Counted from the stretch's first letter, positions 22,491-31,100 are shown. The stretch is 41,122 nucleotides of DNA from Micavibrio_A sp040381535 (GCA_040381535.1 JBEIHF010000017.1:1-41122); one strand, 5' to 3'. Program-made: numbers and translations. Notes: generated by a model from the letters alone, not told the origin.

Positions 22491-24463
22491 TTAGCTGCTT
22501 CGATAACGGCCTCGGCGGTAATGCCGAAATGTTTGTAGAGCGTGCCTGCGGGTGCGGAATCACCGAAGGATTTCATGCCGACGAATTTTCCGTCCCGCCC
22601 TATGAGCGCATCCCATCCTTGACGAATGGCGGCTTCCACCGCGATCTTGATGGAACCATCTCCGCACAGGCTGTCTTGGTATTTTTTGTCCTGCGCGAGG
22701 AACAAATCCATGCAAGGAACGGAAACAACACGGGCCGTGTCGCCAATGGTGACAGCGGCGGCGAGGGCGATTTCCACTTCGGAACCCGAAGCAAAGATTG
22801 TCACTTTCGGTGCGCCTTTGGAATCTTTCAAAATATAGGCGCCTTTGGCGGATTTGTTTTCCGCATCCGCTTCGCGCACCGTCGGCAAGCCTTGACGGGT
22901 CAGCGACAAAACAGCGGGAGCGTTTTGGTTTTCGAGGGCAAGCTGCCAGCATTCCGCTGTCTCAATACCATCGCAAGGACGATAGACAAAGCAGTTCGGA
23001 ATTGCACGCAAAGCGGCAAGATGTTCAACAGGCTGGTGCGTCGGACCGTCTTCGCCCAATCCTATAGAGTCATGCGTCATGACGTGAATGACGCGTTGTT
23101 TCATAAGTGCGGCCAAACGAATGGCAGGGCGGGCATAGTCCGCGAATTGCAGGAAGGTTCCGGCATAGGGAATAACGCCGCCATGTAGACACATACCGTT
23201 CATAACCGCGGCCATGCCGTGCTCGCGCACGCCATAATTGATATAGTTACCGTTGTAATCGGCCTTGGTGATGACTTTGGAAGCTTTCACTTTCGTGTTG
23301 TTCGAACCAGTCAAGTCTGCGGAGCCGCCGATGAGTTGTACAATCGCAGGAACCAGTTTCTCCAGACATTCACCTGAAGTTTGGCGCGTAGCCAGTTTCG
23401 GTTTCTTTTCCGCGAAATCTTTTTTCAATTCTTGCGTAACTTGTGCCAACACTTTGGTGACGTCGGGATTGAGTTGTTTTTCAAGTTCGGCCTTTTTGGA
23501 AGAATCATTCAAACGTTTTTGCCATTCAGCATTGTCATTGGCGCCTTTGGCACCGACTTCACGCCATTGATCCAGTATTTCCTGCGGCATATCGAAGGGT
23601 AGGTGCATCCATTCCAAAACTTCGCGCGACGCCTTGATTTCATCATCACCCAGCGGCGATCCGTGCGAAGAAGATTTGCCTGACTTGTTTGGGGAGCCAT
23701 AACCGATAATAGTTTTGCAGCAGATGATGGATGGTGTGTCGGTTTTTCTCGCCTTAGCAATCGCTGCTTCGATTTCATCAGGATTGTGCCCGTCCACTTT
23801 TTGAACATCCCAGCCATAAGATTTAAAGCGCGCAGGAACATCTTCGGAGAAAGAAAGATCGGTGGAACCATCGATCGTGATTCCGTTGTCATCGTAAAGG
23901 ACGATAAGCTTACCGAGTTTCAAATGGCCGGCGATGGCGCAGGATTCATGGGAAATACCTTCCATCAAATCGCCATCGGACGCGATAACCCATGTCGTGT
24001 GGTCGACAAGGTCTTTGCCGTATTTCGATTGCAGGATGGATTCAGCCAGCGCGAAACCCACCGCCGTGGAAATACCCTGGCCGAGCGGGCCCGTGGTCGT
24101 TTCAACACCGCAGGAAACATCCACTTCGGGGTGTCCAGGTGTTTTGGAATGGAGCTGGCGAAAATTCATGATCTCTTCGAGTGTAATTTTCTCGTAACCC
24201 GTCAGGTAGTTGAGCGCGTAAAGCAGCATCGAACCATGGCCTGCGGAAAGGATGAAACGGTCGCGGTCGGGCCAAGCAGGATTTTTGGGATCGAATTTCA
24301 AAAATTTCGTGTAGAGGACGGTCGCAACATCCGCCATACCCATTGGCATACCGGGGTGACCCGAATTCGCCTTTTGCACCGCATCCATGGCGAGGGCGCG
24401 AATTGCGTTCGCCATGTGCTTGAGAGAATGGGATTGTTCGGGCTTACGGGCGGCCTGTGTCAT
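22487..24463 (-). CDS. tkt: Transketolase
   Basis: A 658-residue transketolase of normal length. It has KANSGHPGMPMGMADVATVLY near the N-terminus, the thiamine-diphosphate motif ASDGDLMEGISHE, and the pyrimidine-domain segment DSIGLGEDGPTHQPVEHL. It moves two-carbon units between sugar phosphates in the pentose phosphate pathway. The start at 24463 is preceded by AAGGA at a rather long distance (11 bases), inside the loop of a perfect inverted repeat. The gene is divergent from the zapA block and overlaps the next membrane protein gene. Confidence 0.96.
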   Translation of the reverse strand: MTQAARKPEQSHSLKHMANAIRALAMDAVQKANSGHPGMPMGMADVATVLYTKFLKFDPKNPAWPDRDRFILSAGHGSMLLYALNYLTGYEKITLEEIMNFRQLHSKTPGHPEVDVSCGVETTTGPLGQGISTAVGFALAESILQSKYGKDLVDHTTWVIASDGDLMEGISHESCAIAGHLKLGKLIVLYDDNGITIDGSTDLSFSEDVPARFKSYGWDVQKVDGHNPDEIEAAIAKARKTDTPSIICCKTIIGYGSPNKSGKSSSHGSPLGDDEIKASREVLEWMHLPFDMPQEILDQWREVGAKGANDNAEWQKRLNDSSKKAELEKQLNPDVTKVLAQVTQELKKDFAEKKPKLATRQTSGECLEKLVPAIVQLIGGSADLTGSNNTKVKASKVITKADYNGNYINYGVREHGMAAVMNGMCLHGGVIPYAGTFLQFADYARPAIRLAALMKQRVIHVMTHDSIGLGEDGPTHQPVEHLAALRAIPNCFVYRPCDGIETAECWQLALENQNAPAVLSLTRQGLPTVREADAENKSAKGAYILKDSKGAPKVTIFASGSEVEIALAAAVTIGDTARVVSVPCMDLFLAQDKKYQDSLCGDGSIKIAVEAAIRQGWDALIGRDGKFVGMKSFGDSAPAGTLYKHFGITAEAVIEAAK

Positions 24464-24500
24464 ACGCAAAAAATTCCTTGGTTCGGTTTGGTTTTGCGTA
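24463..24500 (-). promoter_or_regulatory. Inverted repeat enclosing the tkt ribosome binding site
   Basis: On the minus strand TACGCAAAA and TTTTGCGTA form a perfect 9-bp inverted repeat with a 20-nt spacer. The last base of the second arm is the A of the tkt start codon, and the spacer contains the AAGGA ribosome site. As RNA this hairpin would place the ribosome site in the loop and the start codon at the stem foot; as DNA it could be an operator. Either way it suggests control of tkt. Confidence 0.45.
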
Positions 24501-24569
24501 CAATGCCGCGCCATGGCCTGTGGGTCAACATATGGTGTGTAAAAATATGGGAAAACCTTGACAGCATGC

Positions 24570-24598
24570 TTGACCGCAGGCCAGCGAACGTCATAAAT
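24570..24598 (+). promoter_or_regulatory. Possible promoter of the zapA operon
   Basis: TTGACC (24570-24575) and ATAAAT (24593-24598) with a 17-bp spacer lie about 57 bp before the GTG start at 24655. Both boxes depart from consensus and a second TTGACA nearby (24558-24563) has no matching -10, so the call is tentative. Confidence 0.35.
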
Positions 24599-24654
24599 GG
24601 AATTATCTTTCGAACATAAATGTCTATTTGCCAATGCAAAAAGGGGATTTCGCC

Positions 24655-24897
24655 GTGAGCGCCGCCATCAAAACCTCGCTGAACAAGCTCAACAACGCCG
24701 TCCACAAGCTAGAACAAGCCATCGAGGCTAAGAAAACAGCCCCAAAAAAAGGCACACCCACAGGTGATCTGTTCGGTACAATGACGGCCGGCCCGCAAAC
24801 CCAAACCATCAATCCAAACAATGTCCGCATGCTGGCAACACGTCTGGATAATGCGATCAATCAGGTTGAACAGATCCTGAAAGAAGGGCGTGCGTAA
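24655..24897 (+). CDS. Small coiled-coil protein upstream of zapA
   Basis: An 80-residue protein with two helical parts: an N-terminal heptad-like segment (LNKLNNAVHKLEQAIEAKK) and a C-terminal one (MLATRLDNAINQVEQILKEG), joined by a Pro/Gly/Thr-rich linker. Small coiled-coil proteins (DUF4164-like) often precede zapA in Alphaproteobacteria. I chose the GTG at 24655, with AGGGG about 9 bases before it, over an in-frame ATG at 24634. The stop is one base before the zapA start. A cell-division partner of ZapA is likely from context only. Confidence 0.65.
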   Translation: MSAAIKTSLNKLNNAVHKLEQAIEAKKTAPKKGTPTGDLFGTMTAGPQTQTINPNNVRMLATRLDNAINQVEQILKEGRA

Positions 24898-24898
24898 A

Positions 24899-25237
24899 AT
24901 GGCTGAAATTAGCATCACCTTAAACGGGCGCAATTACGGCATCGCCTGCGATGACGGTCAGGAAAAACGCGTTCACGAACTGGCCCGTTATGTCGATTTC
25001 CGCCTGAAAGAAATCGCGCGCGCAGGGGCTGCCTCCAACGAATCCCATTTGCTCGTACTGACCTCCATCATTCTCGCCGACGAAATCGCCGACATGAAAG
25101 CCGGTGGCGCGGTCGTACCCCAGCAAGGCAAAGTCGGCGTGCGCATTACGGACGAAGAGGAAGAGGCGATCGTTTCGGCCATCGACCTTCTGGCTGCCCG
25201 TATTGACCAAATCGCGGGAAATCTACAAAAATTATAA
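24899..25237 (+). CDS. zapA: Cell division protein ZapA
   Basis: A 112-residue ZapA. The N-terminal beta-rich part is ISITLNGRNYGIACDDGQE, followed by the LARYVDFRLKEIA helix and a C-terminal coiled coil (about 80-112). ZapA binds and bundles FtsZ at mid-cell. It is followed by a strong terminator, 6S RNA and the cyclo-ligase, the same order seen in many proteobacteria (zapA-ssrS-ygfA). The ATG at 24899 is preferred to a GTG three codons earlier that overlaps the previous gene. Confidence 0.88.
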   Translation: MAEISITLNGRNYGIACDDGQEKRVHELARYVDFRLKEIARAGAASNESHLLVLTSIILADEIADMKAGGAVVPQQGKVGVRITDEEEEAIVSAIDLLAARIDQIAGNLQKL

Positions 25238-25268
25238 CGATTTCAAGCTCTTCCTAAGGGCTAAAGCG

Positions 25269-25299
25269 ATCCCGACCCTCAAAAGTCGGGATTTTTTTT
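25269..25299 (+). terminator. zapA terminator
   Basis: A perfect 8-bp stem (ATCCCGAC / GTCGGGAT) with an 8-nt loop is followed by a run of T's. It separates zapA from the 6S RNA gene. Confidence 0.92.
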
Positions 25300-25348
25300 A
25301 TTTGACGGGAACGCCCACAGCCCCATATGAGTATGCTACAATAATTTA

Positions 25349-25503
25349 GCTGCGGTACTCGTGAATCCAACTTAATTCCAGAGGCCGATAATAGTTCGCA
25401 TTAGGGACCTGACGCTGGCCGGATCTTGGTCCGGTTATTTTGGGGCCCACCTGTTTTACAGGGCCACATGTGAATTCCGTTTTGGACACGGTACTCGCGG
25501 CGC
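25349..25503 (+). ncRNA. ssrS: 6S RNA
   Basis: About 155 nt between zapA and the cyclo-ligase gene, the conserved 6S RNA site. The ends pair: GCTGCG (from 25349) with CGCGGC (25496-25501), then CGTG with CACG after an internal loop. Inner helices include GGGCCCACCTG and its partner CAGGGCC. 6S RNA mimics an open promoter and binds the housekeeping RNA polymerase. A TACAAT -10 box (25337-25342) ends 6 bp before the start; no good -35 box is at the right distance. A T-rich run follows the 3' end. The ends are approximate. Confidence 0.75.
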
Positions 25504-25529
25504 TTTATTTTTTCCTGTAGATTTACCTC

Positions 25530-26093
25530 ATGACTGAGAAAGCACAACTCCGCGACCATGCATTGCTTCACCTTGAACGCATGCAATCCGGCGTCGAAGA
25601 TCCCGAAAACACGGTTGATCTTTTCTACAACCACGTGCCTGTGAAAAAAGGTCAGGTCGTCGCGCTCTATTGGCCGATAGGCAAAGAACTCGATTCGCGC
25701 TATCTGCTCGACGATCTCATCAGACGCGGCTACACTGTGGCATTACCCGTGGCTTCCAAATCCGACCGAGTCATGAAATTTGCGAAATGGGACGGCAAGG
25801 GTGATTTGGTCAAAGGCGATTTCGGCATCTTCGTTCCGCCCAAAATCGAAAATATAGACCCTGATATCGTCTTGGTGCCGTTTCTGGCGTTCGATCGGCG
25901 GGGGAACAGGCTGGGCCGCGGAGCAGGGCATTACGACGCCACGCTCGAAGCCCTTCGCGAAAAGCGAAAAATACTGGCCATCGGGCTTGGCTACGCCTCG
26001 CAGGCTGTGCTATTTAATCTTCCTGCTGAGCCACACGACCAGCGGCTCGACATGGTGATAACGCCCGACGGCGTCCATGATTTTCGGTTTTAG
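25530..26093 (+). CDS. 5-formyltetrahydrofolate cyclo-ligase
   Basis: A 187-residue enzyme of the MTHFS/YgfA family, which converts 5-formyl-THF to 5,10-methenyl-THF with ATP. It has the family marks VALYWPIGKELDSR, VPFLAFDRRGNRLGRGAGHYD (residues about 115-135; GRGGGYYD in most members) and the C-terminal DQRLDMVITPDG. In E. coli the homologue is read from the 6S RNA transcript, and the spacing here (26 bp after 6S) suggests the same. It ends 17 bp before the ymdB-like gene. Confidence 0.9.
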   Translation: MTEKAQLRDHALLHLERMQSGVEDPENTVDLFYNHVPVKKGQVVALYWPIGKELDSRYLLDDLIRRGYTVALPVASKSDRVMKFAKWDGKGDLVKGDFGIFVPPKIENIDPDIVLVPFLAFDRRGNRLGRGAGHYDATLEALREKRKILAIGLGYASQAVLFNLPAEPHDQRLDMVITPDGVHDFRF

Positions 26094-26110
26094 AAAGCTA
26101 TTTAACTTAT

Positions 26111-26923
26111 ATGAGACTTTTATTCGTTGGTGACGTGATGGGCCGTTCGGGCCGCGACGCGATAACCAAACATCTGCCCAAGCTCAAAAGAGATTTGAAA
26201 ATAGACGTGGCCGTAGTCAATGCTGACAACGCCGCACACGGATTGGGCGTAACGGAAATCAATTGCAAGGAACTCTATGCCGCCGGCGCGGACTGCATCA
26301 CCACGGGCAACCATGTGTGGGACCAACGTGAAATCATTCCCTATATCGGCCGTGACCCAAAATTGATCCGCGCCATAAATTTCCCCAAAGGCACGACTGG
26401 CAACAGTAGCTATGTATTTACCACACCAAGCGGCGAAAGCATTTTGGTCGTTCACGCTCTGTGCCGCCTATTCATGGAAAATCTTGATTGCCCGTTCACG
26501 GGTCTGGATGAAGTTTTGAAAGAGCACAAGCTAGGCAAAAACATAGATGCGATTTTTGTCGATCTGCACGGCGAAGCGACTTCCGAGAAAAACGCTTATG
26601 CCCATTATTTTGATGGGCGCGTTTCCGCCATCGTCGGAACCCACACCCATATGCCCACCGCCGATTGTCAGGTTTATAACGGCGGTACAGGCTATCAATC
26701 CGATGCGGGAATGACCGGCGATTACGATAGCGTTATCGGCGTCAGAAAAGACATTTCCATTCATAGATTTGTGAAGAAAACTCCGACGGAGCGCATGGTT
26801 CCTGCGGACGGGGAAGCCACGTTCTGCGGCACTTTCATTGAAATCAACGCCAAAGGCCTTTGCAGCAGGATAGAGCCTGTTATCGTCGGCCCGCGCTTGC
26901 ATAATACAATACCTGCGGTATAA
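26111..26923 (+). CDS. YmdB-like metallophosphoesterase
   Basis: A 270-residue protein of the TIGR00282/YmdB family. Metal-ligand motifs are LFVGDVMGRSGRD, VNADNAAHG, TTGNHVWDQRE, DLHGEATSEK and GTHTHMPTAD. Bacillus YmdB is a cyclic-AMP phosphodiesterase; the role in Alphaproteobacteria is not established. It sits between the folate enzyme and yebC with 17 and 8 bp gaps, so it belongs to a run of co-oriented genes. Confidence 0.92.
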   Translation: MRLLFVGDVMGRSGRDAITKHLPKLKRDLKIDVAVVNADNAAHGLGVTEINCKELYAAGADCITTGNHVWDQREIIPYIGRDPKLIRAINFPKGTTGNSSYVFTTPSGESILVVHALCRLFMENLDCPFTGLDEVLKEHKLGKNIDAIFVDLHGEATSEKNAYAHYFDGRVSAIVGTHTHMPTADCQVYNGGTGYQSDAGMTGDYDSVIGVRKDISIHRFVKKTPTERMVPADGEATFCGTFIEINAKGLCSRIEPVIVGPRLHNTIPAV

Positions 26924-26931
26924 AAGGCGCT

Positions 26932-27681
26932 ATGGCAGGCCATTCCAAATTTAAAAACATCCAGCACCGCAAGGGCGCACAGGATGCCAAGAAAGCGAAG
27001 ATCTTCACCAAGATCGGGCGAGAAATTATCGTCGCGACGAAATTGAGCGGCGGTGATCCCTCCGCCAATCCGCGTCTGCGTGCCGCCATCATGGCAGGCC
27101 GTGCAGAGAACATGCCCAATGACCGCATAAAGCGCGCGATTGAAACGGGCCTCGGCGCGGGTAATACCGACAATTACAAAAACATACGTTACGAAGGTTA
27201 CGGCCCCAGCGGAGTTGCCATTATCGTCGAAGCCCTGACTGACAATGTTACGCGCACCGTGGGTGATGTTCGATCATATTTTACCAAATGCAACGGCACG
27301 CTCGGCGAAACCAATTCCGTATCCTTCATGTTCGACCATGTCGGCGAAATTATCTACCCCGCATCCAAAGCATCCGGGGATGAAATGTTCGAAGCAGCGG
27401 TGGAAGCGGGGGCGGACAACGTGGAAAGCAGCGTGGAGATACATGAAATTACCTGCGCCGTAAATAATTTTGCCGCCGTGCGTGACGCGCTTATCGCCAA
27501 ATACGGCGAACCCAGCAAATCGGGATTCGTTTGGAAGTCGAACGTTCCGGCACCCGTCGATGAAGAAACCGCCAAAACCGTTATCAAGCTCATCGATCTG
27601 CTCGAAGATAATGACGATGTGCAGACCGTTTTCACAAACTTTGAGGTCAGTGACGATATTATGGAACGTCTTATGGCCTAA
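26932..27681 (+). CDS. YebC/PmpR family transcriptional regulator
   Basis: A 249-residue protein of the YebC/TACO1 family. It opens with AGHSKFKNIQHRKGAQDAKK, then has PNDRIKRAIETG, IRYEGYGPSGVAIIVE and NSVSFMFDHVG. YebC-type proteins bind DNA as regulators or, in recent work, help ribosomes through proline stretches. In many proteobacteria yebC precedes ruvC, as here. A weak hairpin lies between it and ruvC. Confidence 0.95.
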   Translation: MAGHSKFKNIQHRKGAQDAKKAKIFTKIGREIIVATKLSGGDPSANPRLRAAIMAGRAENMPNDRIKRAIETGLGAGNTDNYKNIRYEGYGPSGVAIIVEALTDNVTRTVGDVRSYFTKCNGTLGETNSVSFMFDHVGEIIYPASKASGDEMFEAAVEAGADNVESSVEIHEITCAVNNFAAVRDALIAKYGEPSKSGFVWKSNVPAPVDEETAKTVIKLIDLLEDNDDVQTVFTNFEVSDDIMERLMA

Positions 27682-27699
27682 ACCGCGTTTTTGCGGTTT
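27680..27699 (+). terminator. Possible weak terminator between yebC and ruvC
   Basis: A 7-bp stem AAACCGC / GCGGTTT with a 6-nt loop overlaps the yebC stop. It is followed by a mixed C/T tract (GTCTGTTCTCTTCC), so termination is probably partial. Confidence 0.4.
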
Positions 27700-27739
27700 G
27701 TCTGTTCTCTTCCTGTTCTCATAATGTTATTCTGATTCT

Positions 27740-28252
27740 ATGAGAATTCTAGGCATCGATCCAGGTTTACAGAAAACAGGTTGGGGAATTATCGAAGCAG
27801 TCGACAGCCGACTTTCGTATCTTGCCTGTGGCATAATCAAAACCGACCCCGATACATCCATGGGCGAACGCCTGGCCGCAATCGATTTCGGCATGCAAGG
27901 AGTGTTGAAAATCTGGTCGCCCGAAGAAGCTGCCATCGAGGAAACTTTCGTCAATTCCAACGCGACATCCGCACTCAAATTGCAAGCCGCGCGCGGTGTA
28001 GCAATGGTGGTGCCAGCCAGACACGGTTTGCCCGTGCATGAATATCCCGCGAACCTCGTCAAAAAATCCGTCGTCGGCAATGGCCACGCGACCAAAGACC
28101 AAGTCGGGATGATGGTGCGCACTCTCATTCCTTCCGTAGGGCGCGCATTGGGCGCGGATGAAGCGGATGCCATAGCTATCGCCATCTGCCACGCGCACCA
28201 TGCAACATCAAGAAATCGTTTCGGCGACATTATGGCGGGGTTGGCGCGATGA
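27740..28252 (+). CDS. ruvC: Holliday junction endonuclease RuvC
   Basis: A 170-residue resolvase. The acidic active-site residues appear as Asp in GIDPGLQKTG, Glu in AIEETFVNSN and Asp in DEADAIAIAICHAHH. It cuts four-way junctions symmetrically as a dimer, after RuvAB branch migration. It overlaps ruvA by 4 bp (ATGA), giving the classical ruvCAB operon. Confidence 0.96.
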   Translation: MRILGIDPGLQKTGWGIIEAVDSRLSYLACGIIKTDPDTSMGERLAAIDFGMQGVLKIWSPEEAAIEETFVNSNATSALKLQAARGVAMVVPARHGLPVHEYPANLVKKSVVGNGHATKDQVGMMVRTLIPSVGRALGADEADAIAIAICHAHHATSRNRFGDIMAGLAR

Positions 28253-28854
28253 TTGGCAAACTTTCCGGCGTGATCGATTCTTTCGGCTCAGATTACATTT
28301 TGCTGGATGTGGGCGGGGTCGGCTATCTTGTCCATTGTTCGCCGCGTACGCTGCAGACTGCTGGACAAAAAGGCGATACATGTTCTTTGCTCATAGACAC
28401 CCATGTGCGCGAAGACGCAATAAATCTTTATGGTTTTAAAGATGCGATGGAACAACAATGGTTCCGTCTGCTCACTTCTGTGCAGGGTGTTGGCGCGCGC
28501 GTCGGTATGGCTATCTTGGGAACGGTTCCGATCGAACGGTTGGGCTTTGCTATTATATCCGGCGACAAAGCCGCGATACAGGCCACAGACGGCGTCGGCC
28601 CCAAACTCGCTGTACGTATCGTCACCGAATTGAAAGACAAGGCCGGAAAAATCGATCTGCAAATTTCTTTGCCCAAAACTTCGGGCAAAGTAGAAACGCC
28701 TGCGGGCATTGATAGCGATGCGGTCTCAGCGCTCGTCAATCTCGGCTACGCAAAATCCGATGCTTTTGCCGCAGTGCTCTCAGCCAAACAAAAGGCCGAT
28801 AACGACAATCTGTCTGAAATCATCCGTCTTGCGTTGAAGGAATTATCCGCATGA
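28249..28854 (+). CDS. ruvA: Holliday junction branch migration protein RuvA
   Basis: A 201-residue protein. Domain I (about 1-65) begins MIGKLSGVIDSFGSDYILLD, domain II has two helix-hairpin-helix motifs (GVGARVGMAIL and GVGPKLAVRI), and a C-terminal domain (about 150-201) binds RuvB. It forms the tetrameric junction-binding core. Its start overlaps ruvC and its end overlaps ruvB by 4 bp each. Confidence 0.96.
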   Translation: MIGKLSGVIDSFGSDYILLDVGGVGYLVHCSPRTLQTAGQKGDTCSLLIDTHVREDAINLYGFKDAMEQQWFRLLTSVQGVGARVGMAILGTVPIERLGFAIISGDKAAIQATDGVGPKLAVRIVTELKDKAGKIDLQISLPKTSGKVETPAGIDSDAVSALVNLGYAKSDAFAAVLSAKQKADNDNLSEIIRLALKELSA

Positions 28855-29879
28855 CCAATCCCGCACTTAAAAAAGAAATACTGGCAGGCGAAAAGCTCGA
28901 AGAAAATCCTCTGCGCCCTGACAAACTTGGTGAATTCATCGGCCAGAAAAATGTCCGCGAAAATTTGAAAGTTTTTATCGATGCATCTAAAAAACGCGGC
29001 GATTGCATGGACCACGTGTTACTGTTCGGTCCACCAGGGCTTGGCAAGACTACGCTCGCATCGATTATCGCGAAAGAACTCGGCGTTGGTTTTCGCGCAA
29101 CGTCGGGCCCCGTCATTGCCCGCGCAGGCGATCTCGCGGCGATCCTTACCAATCTTCAACCCAACGATGTTTTATTCATCGATGAGATCCACCGCCTCAA
29201 TCCTGCGGTCGAAGAAATTCTTTATCCCGCGATGGAAGACCGCAAACTCGATCTGATCATCGGCGAGGGGCCTGCGGCGCGATCGGTACAAATAGATCTC
29301 GCGCCGTTTACGCTCATCGGCGCAACAACGCGCAGCGGCATGCTCAGCAATCCGTTGCGTGACCGTTTCGGCATTCCTTTGCGTCTTGATTTCTACAATC
29401 ACGAAGAACTCACCAAAATCGTGTCACGTTCCGCGCGCAGTCTCGGCATGGAATTATCCGAAGACGGCGCATTGGAAATCGCCCGCCGTTCTCGTGGCAC
29501 ACCCAGAATTGCAGGACGTCTAACACGCCGCGTGCGCGACTTTGCCAGCGTGGATGGAAGTAAGACTATTAGCGCCAAGCAGGCCGATGCCGCCCTGACC
29601 AAGCTGGATGTGGACCATTCTGGATTGGACGGGATGGATCGCCGCTATTTGAATTGCATTATTGAAAATTATGCCGGGGGGCCTGTGGGGATTGAAACCA
29701 TCTCCGCCGTGCTCTCGGAGCAGCGCGACGTGGTTGAGGATGTGATCGAGCCGTACCTGATGCAGCAGGGCTTCGTCCAGCGTACGCCCCGTGGCCGTGT
29801 AATATCATCAAAAGGATATGAGTATTTCGGCCTCAAGCCAAAAAAACCACTCGAAGGCGAGTTGTTCGAAGACCAATAA
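28851..29879 (+). CDS. ruvB: Holliday junction branch migration ATPase RuvB
   Basis: A 342-residue AAA+ motor. It opens with LRPDKLGEFIGQKNVRENL, Walker A is GPPGLGKTTLA, Walker B is VLFIDEIHR, sensor 1 is GATTRSGML, and the C-terminal winged helix has RTPRGRVIS. It forms hexamers on the DNA arms and drives branch migration. It is coupled to ruvA (ATGA overlap) and followed by ybgC after about 33 bp. Confidence 0.97.
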   Translation: MTNPALKKEILAGEKLEENPLRPDKLGEFIGQKNVRENLKVFIDASKKRGDCMDHVLLFGPPGLGKTTLASIIAKELGVGFRATSGPVIARAGDLAAILTNLQPNDVLFIDEIHRLNPAVEEILYPAMEDRKLDLIIGEGPAARSVQIDLAPFTLIGATTRSGMLSNPLRDRFGIPLRLDFYNHEELTKIVSRSARSLGMELSEDGALEIARRSRGTPRIAGRLTRRVRDFASVDGSKTISAKQADAALTKLDVDHSGLDGMDRRYLNCIIENYAGGPVGIETISAVLSEQRDVVEDVIEPYLMQQGFVQRTPRGRVISSKGYEYFGLKPKKPLEGELFEDQ

Positions 29880-29912
29880 AGTCTTACATTATCGGCTGGA
29901 TTGGAAACGCAA

Positions 29913-30317
29913 ATGAAAACACATACTTGCGAATATAGGGTTTATTACGAAGACACCGATGCGGGCGGCATCATGTATCACGGCCGCTACATCAACTGGT
30001 GCGAGCGGGCACGGGGAGAATATATCCGCGATCTGGGTCTGAACTTCACTGACCTCTTGGAAAAGGACGGTCTGATGTTCGTTGTCCGCCATCTCGAAGT
30101 CGACTATTTTAAGCCCGCCAAACTCGACCAGCTCTTGCGTATCGAAAGCTACCTAAAAGAAATGAAAAATAGCTCTTTTATTATGAATCAGTCTATTTTT
30201 TGCCAAGATTCTATGCTTTTCTCCATGACGGTTACCATTGTCGGGGTCGACAGCGCCGGAAAGCCGGTGAGAATGCCGGAACACATCAGAAATGTTATTC
30301 TTAAAGATCAGGAGTAA
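29913..30317 (+). CDS. ybgC: Tol-Pal-associated acyl-CoA thioesterase YbgC
   Basis: A 134-residue hotdog-fold thioesterase. The signature is YYEDTDAGGIMYHGRYINW with the catalytic Asp, followed by FVVRHLEVDYFKPAKL. It hydrolyses acyl-CoA or acyl-ACP esters at the membrane and is regularly the first gene of the tol operon. The ATG at 29913 has GGA 7 bases upstream; a TTG at 29901 would add four residues. tolQ begins 6 bp after its stop. Confidence 0.92.
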   Translation: MKTHTCEYRVYYEDTDAGGIMYHGRYINWCERARGEYIRDLGLNFTDLLEKDGLMFVVRHLEVDYFKPAKLDQLLRIESYLKEMKNSSFIMNQSIFCQDSMLFSMTVTIVGVDSAGKPVRMPEHIRNVILKDQE

Positions 30318-30323
30318 GGCCAC

Positions 30324-31100
30324 ATGAACGGTACAGAAGCCCCGGCGCCCGCAGTAGACACGATAGCCGCAGGCCAGAATTTTGACGGGGATTTGAGCAT
30401 CATCGCCCTGTTCATGCACGCTGACCTCATCGTCAAGGCGGTTGCGGTTATCCTCGTGTTCGCATCCGTATGGTGCTGGGCCATAGTATTCGAAAAAAAA
30501 GCGACCATCGGCAAACTGAACCGCCGCGCCGCTAAATTCGAAGACGCATTCTGGTCGGGTGAACCTTTGGACAAATTGTACCAGCGCATCAAAAAAAGCC
30601 CACACGATCCCATGCTTAAGGTTTTCTCGGCCGGCATGGAAGAATGGCAAAACACGGTTTCGGGCGGCGTTCCCGATCGGGACAACTTACAAGCTTCATT
30701 GCGTCAACGTGTTGAACGCGCCATGTCTGTCGCCATCGTGCGTGAAATGGCGCGCCTTGAACGCGGCATGACGTTCCTCGCCACCGTGGGCTCCACAGCG
30801 CCGTTTATAGGTCTGTTCGGAACAGTATGGGGGATCATGAATTCGTTCAATTCCATCGCGCATTCCAACAACACGTCGCTCGCGGTCGTCGCACCTGGAA
30901 TTTCCGAGGCATTGTTCGTTACCGCGCTCGGCCTCGTTGCCGCCATTCCCGCCGTTATCGCGTATAACGGTTTTTCCAGCAAACTCCAGCGCTACGCAGG
31001 CCGCCTCGATGCATTCATCAATGAATTCTCCGCCATCCTGTCGCGCCACCTTGAATCGCAAGACAGCAACGGCGGCCGCGCCAGCAAAAAGGTAGCGTAA
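30324..31100 (+). CDS. tolQ: Tol-Pal system proton channel subunit TolQ
   Basis: A 258-residue inner-membrane protein of the TolQ/ExbB/MotA family. A first membrane helix lies at about 30-52 and two more in the C-terminal half, including the pore-lining FLATVGSTAPFIGLFGTVWGI and ALFVTALGLVAAIPAVIAY. With TolR it uses the proton gradient to energise TolA during envelope constriction. tolR follows after 1 bp. Confidence 0.95.
   Translation: MNGTEAPAPAVDTIAAGQNFDGDLSIIALFMHADLIVKAVAVILVFASVWCWAIVFEKKATIGKLNRRAAKFEDAFWSGEPLDKLYQRIKKSPHDPMLKVFSAGMEEWQNTVSGGVPDRDNLQASLRQRVERAMSVAIVREMARLERGMTFLATVGSTAPFIGLFGTVWGIMNSFNSIAHSNNTSLAVVAPGISEALFVTALGLVAAIPAVIAYNGFSSKLQRYAGRLDAFINEFSAILSRHLESQDSNGGRASKKVA

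Noticed and set aside
23786..24619. A 277-codon open frame on the plus strand
   Set aside because: Antisense to transketolase, which is unmistakable; composition is rich in Arg, Asn and Phe as expected from a shadow frame.
25302..25342. TTGACG paired with TACAAT as the 6S RNA promoter
   Set aside because: The spacing is 29 bp, far too long for a sigma-70-type promoter; only the TACAAT is kept as a -10 candidate.
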